From Cheilinus undulatus (Eukaryota; Chordata; Actinopteri; Labriformes; Labridae): a DNA stretch of 64,000 bases. The notes beneath the pieces are model-generated. The model saw nothing but the letters and a program-made list of their open reading frames with translations. It had not been told where the DNA came from and ran no database searches. This document shows, one piece after another, positions 55,713 through 64,000 of this stretch. The translations under genes and the position numbers were made by a program. Position 1 is the stretch's first letter, and each line of letters opens with the position of its first letter. The stretch covers positions 48,217,698 through 48,281,697 of the forward strand of contig NC_054879.1 in the NCBI RefSeq assembly GCF_018320785.1, read 5' to 3'.

Positions 55713-56810
55713 AAACCATGGTCACAGATTTTAAAGAGCACCACCTGCTGGATAAAACTGGATTAAAAAGTACACAGCATAAGCATCTGATTTCTTGTAA
55801 AAATATCTCATTAGCTTAAGAAAAGTCTAATTTATCATAACCAGTCTAGAGAAACATGTTATTGGATGATAATATAGAAATAAGTCTAGAATCATTTATG
55901 CTGAGTAAAAACAGCTGCTAAAGCCACATGCCAGTTTGACTGTTAGATAAATGTGACCCACCATAAATGTTATCTGGGACTAGAAATTAGGAATTACACA
56001 TAATGTTGATGTTTTTCTTTTTGTCTTTTTTTTAGTATTTTCACAGACTTTTCCTCTCATAAATTTAAACTGAGACCAACACAGAACAGACAGCAGGAAA
56101 TGATTTATTTTCTCTGCTCTTGAATTTTAAATCATTTTTCATTTACTTTATTCGTTTCTTTTAATGTGCAGGCAAAATGTAAATTCCAGTTTTGCTCCAT
56201 ACTTAGTTAAGACACACTAACACACATACACAGAAAATAATCAGTTTGCTTCTGAATATTTCTAAAGTGTCATTCAGTCAGAAGAAGCCATGTAGGGCAG
56301 AAAGAGACAAGTGCATCATGTAGAAGTGACCTTTGCCCTGTAGGAAAGAATGTACAGCAACATGTTAGTACTGCAGGCATCTATCAGTTTCACTTCTATT
56401 CAAACATGTCTAGTCTGATCTAAGGGGGCTAAAGAGGCAGGAGGTATGACTAAAAAAAGATCAAGTGTTTCAGGTCACACTCTGTCTTTACCTCAGGCCA
56501 GGACTATGGCACAGAGCAGCACGAGCCAATCAGGTTAGCTTGTGAAGGCCTCGAAGTCTGAGTCTGAAACAGGAAGCAGGAAATGTAAGATTTATAATTT
56601 TGAAAATCAGATTGTGCATAAAGTTAAAGGGGAATGGAGTATAGCTGCTGTATTCTGTGAAAAAAGCCAACAGCTCAGCTATTTGTCTCAATCTTTATTT
56701 GTTAATGTTCCCTTCAAACAATCTGAAAACGACATGTAGTGAAATACAGATAACAGAGGCTGGTACATACATTCATTAGAGTAAACACCTGCCTTCACTT
56801 CCCTCTAAAT
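55713..56810. other. Intergenic, nothing recognised
   Basis: AT-rich unique-looking sequence. No gene, RNA or transposon termini found. Confidence 0.5.
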
Positions 56811-57733
56811 CAGGGGTTCTCAACCTTTTCAGCCAGCGGCCCCCAAAATAAAGGTGCCAGAGACCGGGACCCCCACTGGACCTGGAGGTGGTTGAACACA
56901 GCCATGAACATTTTAGAACAGTCATATGGAGACAAGGCCGTCCATGAGGCGGGAAAATGGGAGAACTTTCTGGGGCCCAGCCAAACTGGGGGTCCAGCAA
57001 AATCCTGGTCCATTATAAAGTTAAGCTGTGGCACATACTTATCAATCAAATAAATATCTTTTTCAGTCATTTGTGTAGTAGGTAGCTGTCTTAAAAATGT
57101 AAATCCTTTGGTTGTAAACAATTAAAATCCGTTAAAAATAGCTAAAATGGGTTTATAATGGCAAAAAAAATAATGGTATGGGTGGTGAAATTGGACATTG
57201 AAAGAGCAGAAATGGGTTACAAGCGCCAAAAATGAGATAAAAATGGCAAAAATGGGTAAAAGTGGCAAAAACAGACATATTAAGTGGTAGGAGGGGATTA
57301 AAAAGTGGCTGAAATGGTGCCAAAAATAGGTGGAAATGGGATAAAAAAAATTTATATATACTGTCAAAAAAGGGTTACTTGAGGCAGAAATTGAAAGAAA
57401 TGGGTTAACTGACAAAAATGTGCATATCAAATTATGAAATGTGGCATAAAAAGTGGTAAAGAAGGGGTTAATAGTGGCAATAATGGGACAACAGAACCAA
57501 CAACAGGCTGAGAGTGGCAAGATTTGGTTTAGAAGTGGCAAAAACAGGCTGAAAAAAGTGGTGAAAAGGTGTAAAGGTTGAGAAAAAATGGTTTTAAGCA
57601 GCAAAAATGTGTTAAAATTTGGCAAAATTGGTGTAAAGGGGCAACAGTGTAATTTAAAAAAGGTTCTAAGGTTTTTAAGGCATCTGGAGACCCCATCTTA
57701 GCGTCGTCCCGACCCCAACATTGAGAACCCCTG
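56811..57733 (-). mobile_element. hAT-A element, complete copy 5 with a single 31-bp unit
   Basis: The ends CAGGGGTTCTCAACCTTTTC and TTGAGAACCCCTG are inverted copies. The octamer ctctaaat is present exactly on both sides (56803-56810 and 57734-57741), a perfect 8-bp hAT target duplication. 923 bp. Only one copy of the 31-bp unit is present (56838-56875), bounded by GGGGG runs. The GTGGCAAAAATGGG filler is at 57120-57650. It serves as the reference state for the expanded copies at 5354 and 19548. Confidence 0.93.
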
Positions 57734-57741
57734 CTCTAAAT

Positions 57742-59525
57742 ACACAGCAGAGAGGAGAACTGATGCAGAGGGGACAGATTCTCTAACACCTTCTCATAGC
57801 TGTGCTGTCATTTGGCCATGGAATAAAATCTTGTGTTTAAGTTTAAGCAGTGAGAAATAAATGAGGCATTCATGAAAATACAAAATGACAACACATTTAT
57901 TGTGCTTTATAAGCGGTGTTAAAAAACTGGGAGAAAATCTCACACTGCCTGTAAAAAACTCTAAGTATAAGGCTTGTTATTAAAAATGATTGTTTTACAT
58001 GTTACTGGTATTTTTTTTAACCAGCAGCAGCTTAGATTACTTTGCAGCTTATTTCACAAAAACAAGTTTGACTGTAAACATTTATTAGTATCCAATAATG
58101 AATGAGTGTGTAGTGTGTCATATCTTTCTCATGCGCCCCATGTTTTACAGATTCATAGATTTGCTTTCCTGTATACAATCATTCAAATAAGTGACAATTT
58201 GTTTTTCACAGCACAGATTTCCTCAACCATATTCTCCCTCCTCCTCCACAGCTGGGCTGTAAGCCCCTAAAATTTAGAGCGCTCAGCAGGGTCCCATTAC
58301 AATGAGCCAAACCGAGTGAATTACGTTTGCATAGGGCATGAATGAAAAACATTTTTACTATCCAATAACGTTGATATCTTGGATGGTCATATCATAATTA
58401 TGAAATACAGCAACATGTTGGCACTCAGCATGAAATATGTACATTATTGTTGTTTAACAGAGGAGCAGATGGAAGCGTTGATGTGAGCAAATGCAGCTGC
58501 AGAGTCTCCCATTGCACCCCTACACTCCCAGTCCTCATATCTGCTCTTTTCTTCTAATAAGTGAAGTTGCACTGTAACGCTGGTGCAGACGGAAAAGGCT
58601 GGTTTTACTAAATCTTTGATTAAGATCAATTTTCTCTGACTGAGACACATCTGACACTAGCTTTGTACCGTTTCAATAAAAGTAAAGAAAATACATATCA
58701 AAGTATAAAATCACTTAGTCATAAAAGTTTGTAACTAGGGATTACAATCTGTTAAAATTCTTCATATATTCCACGTCTTACATGGGACGTCGCTTTCTAT
58801 CGGCAGAGACGATTCACCATCTTTTAATATTCTAGTTAAAGTGCGTTAAGGCTAGGAGATTTATGAGCATTTTATGGCACACAAACATTTCTGATTGGAA
58901 GGGAAGGCCGCTTTTAACATGGCAGATGCATTTGCAAAGTATTTGTTCTTTTTGGATTTTCCTTAAAGTAGTTTTATTGAACAGTAAACATATTTCAGCG
59001 TTGATCAAACTATTTGTTTTCATGATGAAACTCAACTGAGAAAGTTCTGTGACCTAATCTATTGTTTGATAGAGAACAGAGTGAGGTGCACTGTCTATAC
59101 ATTGCTTTAGCCATAGTTCAGTTCCAGAAACTTCCATGGCAGGGTCTGAGTGACCTTTACACATCCAAAAACAAAGAGTAAATCTGTCAACACACATGGA
59201 CAAAATAGTTGTACCCTTCTATTAAAGAAAGAAAAACCCCACAATGGTGACTGAAGCATGCAGTCTGGAAAAGGAACCCTTCAAACCTGAGACAGCTGGA
59301 GCAGTCTGATCTCCAGGAGACGGCCAAAATACCTGGGACAGCTGCAGAAACAGTTAACCCCGTTTTTATAATTGTCATAAAATGTATTTTTGTAATATGT
59401 AATCATTGCAATATCAATCAGACTGAAGCTGATTAAGTATAATTATAATAAGTATAATTAATTATTTTTTAAGATTTTAGATCAGAAGACAGCTCAATTC
59501 AAAGTGTTAATTTTATTATTTTATG
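57742..59525. other. Intergenic, nothing recognised
   Basis: Unique-looking AT-rich spacer downstream of both ptprn and dnajb2. No conserved coding segment or RNA gene seen. Confidence 0.5.
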
Positions 59526-60044
59526 CAGTGGTTTTCAAAGTGTGAGGCGGGCCTCCCCTGGGGGGGGCGCCACAGAGCCTCAGGGGAGGCCTGGAACCAT
59601 AAACCAGAAAAAAAGGTGACTTGCTTTGCTAACCTCTGCTGTGCATGGAGCTAAATGGATAAACTTATAGTTACTATAGGGACTGTGCTATAGAGCAGTG
59701 TTACTCAACCAAAGAGCCAAATTGCTGAAAAATACCTTTGCAAGAGCCGCAATCTAAGAGATGAAAAGTGGCAAAAACAGCTGGAAGTAGTAATAAAACT
59801 AGGTTAAAGGTGGTAAAAATGGTCAAAAAGCAGCAAAAACTGGGTGAAAATGTGGAGAAAAAGTGGAAAAATGGTCAGAAAGTAGCAGAAATGGGTGAGA
59901 AGTGATTAAAAAAAAAGTGGAAAGTGACTTAAATGGGAAAAAAGAAGTCAAGAGTGGCAAAAATGGGCAAAAAAGAGGGAACAAGTGGTATGTAATGGCA
60001 AAGGGTAGTTTAAATGGGCAAAAAGTGGCAAAAAGTGGCAAAAA

Positions 60045-60091
<47 letters not shown>

Positions 60092-60409
60092 GCAACAAAT
60101 GGGAGAAAATAGGAAAAAATGGGGAAAATGAAGCAAAAAGAAGATTTAAAATTGTCAAAAAAAAAAAAAGAAAAAGGAAAAAGGGTATTTAATGGCATTA
60201 TAACTGAATAAGAGGGAAAGGCAGATGTTTAAGGACATTTGCAAACCAAAAAATATATTAATGTTAAAAATGTTTAAAGATTAGACATAAACGTTTGAAA
60301 CGTTGTTAATTTTTTTTTTCAATTTGAATCATTTTTGTGGGTGGGGGTCCACCGAATGAATAATTTCTCCTTAGGGGAGGCTCACTCTTCCACACTTTGA
60401 AAACCCCTG
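59526..60409 (+). mobile_element. hAT-C composite element with nested hAT-B, copy 3
   Basis: Starts CAGTGGTTTTCAAAGTGTGA with GGCGGGCCTCCCCTGG and ends CACACTTTGAAAACCCCTG. A hAT-B end (CAGTGTTACTCAACC) begins at 59696 with the AAGAGCC blocks, filler and a 38-base poly(A) at 60051-60088. Flanking octamers attttatg and atttttgt are similar but imperfect. Confidence 0.8.
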
Positions 60410-60997
60410 ATTTTTGTCATTATTTACCAGTTATAGAAATCACTGGATTGTCTCAAAAGGTTCTCAATGAAAAATAAAGTTATTTTAGTCCAAGCCAGCT
60501 TCATTAGATTATTTTCAATGATTCTGTTGAACTATAATTCAAAATCAATGTCTGATTTAAATTAGTACACTGTCATTGTTTTTATTCATTCATTCCTTCT
60601 GTCAGTTTGAAGTCATTTTAGTGACCACTGTAGGGTTTTCTTTCTTTAATTGGGGAATACCAACTATTCTGTCCACCACACTCTGCTCTTTCTATCACTT
60701 CTTTCTTCACCACATCAAAGTTCCACACCATTGCTTATTACTAATACTGATTCCAACTTTTAGCTGTGGCGATAAAAAATGATGCTCTCTCAACTTACTT
60801 TCATCAGAGAGATCTTTTGGCGAAGTAGATAAAAAAAGAAAGATTGGCAAACATGAATACATCTGGGTTGATCATAAAGTCACCGCAAAACACTAGAAAC
60901 GGCCAAAGACAACCCATTTTCTCCTCTGGTGGAAACGACTGCATGGAGGCACAACACTGAGGTAAACTGTAGTAAAGGTTAAGGCACACGAACTGAA
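60410..60997 (-). other. dnajb2 3' UTR (putative)
   Basis: Sequence downstream of the dnajb2 stop, read on the minus strand. The first AATAAA is at 60586-60581 (TTTATT on the plus strand), about 410 nt after the stop. Other AATAAA words occur further on, so the true 3' end is uncertain. Confidence 0.4.
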
Positions 60998-61584
60998 TTA
61001 ACAAACAGCACATCCACACTTATTCTTCTTTTTCACCGCCTCATCACTGCTCTTTTTGGCCCGCTCAGGCTCCTGCTCAGGGTTGGGGCTCTGCGCTGTG
61101 CTGCTGGCTGTTGTGGTAGACTCAGTGGAAGAATCTGATTCCCTAGTTTCCTTTTCAGACTCTGAGCTCATTTTAAACTGCCCATTCTCATCGATCACCC
61201 CTGAAACCGTGTGCTCAGTACCATCCACATTTACACTGGTGCTATTAACCACCACATGTGTGTGATTGCCACCACCTTTTGCAGCCTTGGCTTTGCCAGC
61301 ACGCACAGCACCTTTTATGATGTTGGAAACGGCTGCTCTCTGCTCGGCTTCCATTTCTGACAGGCTGTACGCCAGAGCCATCTGCAGGTCTTCGTCGTCG
61401 TCATCATCGCTGCCCGTCTCAACCCCGTAGTTGTAGAAGGGCGCGGAGCTGAAAGAGCGACGTGTTGACGCGGTGTGTGAGTCAGCGGATGATCTGTTTG
61501 GGATTTTGGGCTTCTGAGGCGATTGACCGGGCTGTCCTTCTCGCCGGCTAAGCTCCAGGGCCAGGGCCATTTCATCCTCCACAC
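60998..61584 (-). CDS. dnajb2: DnaJ homolog subfamily B member 2, last coding exon
   Basis: DNAJB2 (HSJ1) is a neuronal co-chaperone that brings ubiquitinated clients to HSP70 and the proteasome. This exon encodes 194 residues plus two bases of a split Gly codon. Two ubiquitin-interacting motifs are visible: EDEMALALELSRRE and DDDEDLQMALAYSLSEMEAE, the latter very close to human. A Ser/Thr/Glu-rich tail follows. It ends KKKNKCGCAVC, a possible CaaX prenylation box (CAVC). The acceptor is tttttttag at 61593-61585. The J domain must lie to the right of the window. Position next to ptprn, tail-to-tail, matches human DNAJB2-PTPRN. Confidence 0.92.
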
Positions 61585-61997
61585 CTAAAAAAATGGCACA
61601 GACACACAACTAAATCATACTGTGTACAAGAAATGTGATAAATTTATTTGATGTCATGTCTTCTCAATAATGTGGAGGGGCAGTGAGCAGAGTTGGGAAA
61701 TGAAACTCTAGCATACATTCAGTCAAGAAGACTATATTCCATAAGTTTAGGAGGAAAAAGTACACGATTATTACACTCGAGTAAAAGTCCTGATGAAGAC
61801 TTGTTGGAGTTGAGACGCATAGATATCCCTGTTAAATAATGGATTTTAAATGACATCAGAGTGCCAAGTCCTTGTTCTACTTTTATCCTTGCCCTCTTAT
61901 CCTGAAGAACATCCTGGTTACAAAGTTTTGATACTTTTGACCCCATGTAGCTCCCATCCTCCTGTTTTCTACGTAGAAAAAAGTATTTAATCTAAAG
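61585..61997 (-). other. dnajb2 intron, nothing recognised
   Basis: The last dnajb2 intron read toward its 5' end. No further exon of the gene can be seen in the window. Confidence 0.5.
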
Positions 61998-63022
61998 TAC
62001 TGATCATCAACTGGCGGCCCGGGGGCCATATCAGGCCCCCCGAAGCTCTCTGTCCGGCCCCCAGAAGATCATTAAATTCATAAAAGGAGGAAAACGAGAC
62101 GTTGTCGCCTTGCTAAATCAACCTCAAAATTTTTGATATTGAAAAATTTTTAGAATAACATTTGATTGTTCTTTATAGAAATGTACTTGCCAGCTATTAT
62201 AAGTTGAAAAAATAAAATAGGGTTAAAGTTGGGAGAAATGTTGCAAAAATGGACAGATAAAGAGGTGAGAAAGGGTTACACAGTGGCAAAAATGGGTGAT
62301 AAGTGGCAAAATGGGTTGTAGAGTGGCACAAAGGAACAAAAATTGACAGGAAAAGTAGTGAAAAGAGGTTGAAAATGATGCAAAAAATGGTAAAAGCGGG
62401 AAAAGAAGTTTAAAAAATGTGTTAAAAAGTGGCAAAAATATAAGAAAAGTGGCAAAAATGGATGAAAGAGTAGCACAAAGGGATAAAAAATGCAAGAAAA
62501 GTGGTTTAAATGGGTTAAAGAAAGGCAAAAACTGGGTTAAACTATCAAAAAGGGCAAAAATAGAAAAGTAGTGTAAAGTGTTATAGAGAGGCACATAGGG
62601 GCAATAATTAGCAAGAAAGTTGCAAAAAAGGGGTTAAATAGTGGCAAAATGGGAGGAAAGTTGAAAAAAAGGTAAAAAAACTGGCAAAAATGAAGAGAAG
62701 TGGCAAATATTGATAAAAGAGTGACACAAAGTGGATAAAACATGCAGGAAAAGTGGTTCAAAAAGCTAAAAGAAAGTCCAAAATTGGTTAATGAGGCAAA
62801 AAGTATCAAAAAGGGGTTAAAAGTGTCAAAAATGAGTGAATACTGGAGTGGGGAGGGCCCATGCCATTTCTGTGGGCAGGCCTGTCTTCTTGTTGCCTGC
62901 TGCACAATAATATTTTAATCAAAGCAAAATATTGATCTCATTTTTGTTTATTTGAAAGTCCGGCCCCAGAGTTTCTACCGAGACTAAATTTGGCCCTTCT
63001 GCAAATGACTTGATGACCCCTG
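61998..63022 (+). mobile_element. hAT-D element with filler interior
   Basis: Starts TACTGATCATCAACTGGCGG with GGCCCGGGGGCCA and ends CTTGATGACCCCTG. Subterminal GTCCGGCCCC blocks are found on both sides. The interior 62220-62840 is GTGGCAAAAATGGGTTAAAA filler. Octamers atctaaag and gtataaat are only partly alike. The 121-bp copy at 46414 has the same ends without this interior. Confidence 0.75.
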
Positions 63023-64000
63023 GTATAAATTTACTTTACATACTTTGTGACTACTGAAGAGTTGTACGGTAAAATAGGATCTTTCAGAGAATCTCCAAAC
63101 ATGTCTTTCAGGGGAAGCCACACCTTTATAATAAAATACAATACACAGCTAAATTAACAGTGTTAAAAGACATATGTAGTTAAATTTCACACTTTAAATG
63201 TTTCTGCAGGGTCCATTCTACATTAAGTTAAGCCACCCTCTGAAAGAAATACTTTTACAGTACAGCAGAGCTTCTGAAACTCAGGAAAATCTTTGGGAAG
63301 GTGAGTCTTCTTTATCTACACCAAAGCAGAGGCAACGTCAAAGCAAGGGAATGCATACTGATGAAGAGTATGCATCCCTTCAGAGCACTAAAGTCACACG
63401 AGGGAACTCTAACTCAGTGGATAACTTCACTCATGGTGAAAAATGTGTCTCATCAGAAATAACAACAATCCACTGGGAAAAAGACCAAAAGAATACAAGC
63501 AGACATCAGCTGTTTGGGATGTGAGGTGGAATAACTATCCCTGTGTGCTACTGTGTAGTCAACAGAGGTAGAAAAAGTACAACAATAACGTGCTCCAGTA
63601 AAAGTAAAAGTCACTCTAAAGTTAGCCGTTGCGATTGCGATTTAATGTTTGATTTTTCTTGGGTTAATCTTATGAATGTATTTTTTGAGAAATTCAAGCA
63701 ATATATAATTGCATAAATATTGCATGTGTATTGACAACAATGAAACTATTTCCAAAGCATTAATCCACAGCAGCATGAATCTGAAGATGAGGGAACAACA
63801 AGCTTTAAGCTATAAAGGAGGCAGCTGGGGTGGAGGAGGTGAGGCTGGCTACCAGCTAGGCTTCATCAGTTTTATTTAGAAAGAGCTCACTATTTTTGCT
63901 CGTATTGCAAATGTGATGTCATTTGCTTTGTTTAAGAACATTATCATTTTCATTTCCCTCATTTTGATTGAGAAAAACAAACATAAAACACAAAAAGGAG
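63023..64000. other. dnajb2 intron, with an exon-like plus-strand segment
   Basis: On the plus strand 63209-63299 looks like an exon: ttctgcag acceptor, an open frame GPFYIKLSHPLKEILLQYSR, and a perfect donor AAG/gtgagt. I do not recognise the peptide. The surrounding frame is open from 63198 to 63524. It lies antisense to dnajb2. The remainder shows nothing recognisable. Confidence 0.25.

Noticed and set aside
59902..60192. Lys-rich 96-codon frame
   Set aside because: Translation of the hAT-B filler and a 38-base poly(A) run.

Overview
The window is nuclear DNA of a bony fish, most likely a percomorph teleost. Three vertebrate genes are recognisable. They are separated and interrupted by dense fish-type DNA transposons, short non-LTR fragments and large minisatellites. 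There is no bacterial gene organisation and no CRISPR.

Layout. (1) Positions 1-2060 hold the first exon, promoter and part of intron 1 of a desmin gene (desma-like) on the minus strand. (2) Positions 2061-18500 are intergenic and almost entirely repeats: hAT-type non-autonomous elements, a 31-bp minisatellite inside one of them, a TE with an 81-bp inverted repeat, and a 39-bp minisatellite with a 390-bp higher-order repeat. (3) Positions 18570-54260 hold a complete ptprn gene (islet antigen IA-2, a receptor-type pseudophosphatase of dense-core vesicles) on the plus strand. I could place 24 coding exons by splice sites and continuous phase, giving 2826 nt and 941 residues (human 979). Intron 20 carries the microRNA miR-153, as in mammals. 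Introns hold more transposons, a Tc1 relic with a 29-bp expansion, L1 3' ends and a tRNA-type SINE. (4) Positions 54260-60500 are an intergenic spacer with hAT and TTAA-flanked elements. (5) Positions 60998-61584 are the last coding exon of dnajb2 on the minus strand, tail-to-tail with ptprn; the rest to 64000 is intron with a hAT-like element.

The order desmin / ptprn / dnajb2, with desmin and ptprn head-to-head and ptprn and dnajb2 tail-to-tail, matches human 2q35. DNPEP and RESP18, which lie between PTPRN and DES in human, are not seen here.

The most unusual material is in the repeats. At least four hAT-like families with different termini share the same degenerate interior of alternating TTTTTGCCAC / TTTTAACCCA blocks, about 7.7 kb in total. 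Segments inside transposons have been tandemly amplified several times: a 31-bp unit independently in two copies of one hAT family, and a 29-bp unit inside a Tc1 transposase. Within ptprn, exon 4 has a (TG)n tract in place of a polypyrimidine tract, and exon 19 has a very weak splice donor.
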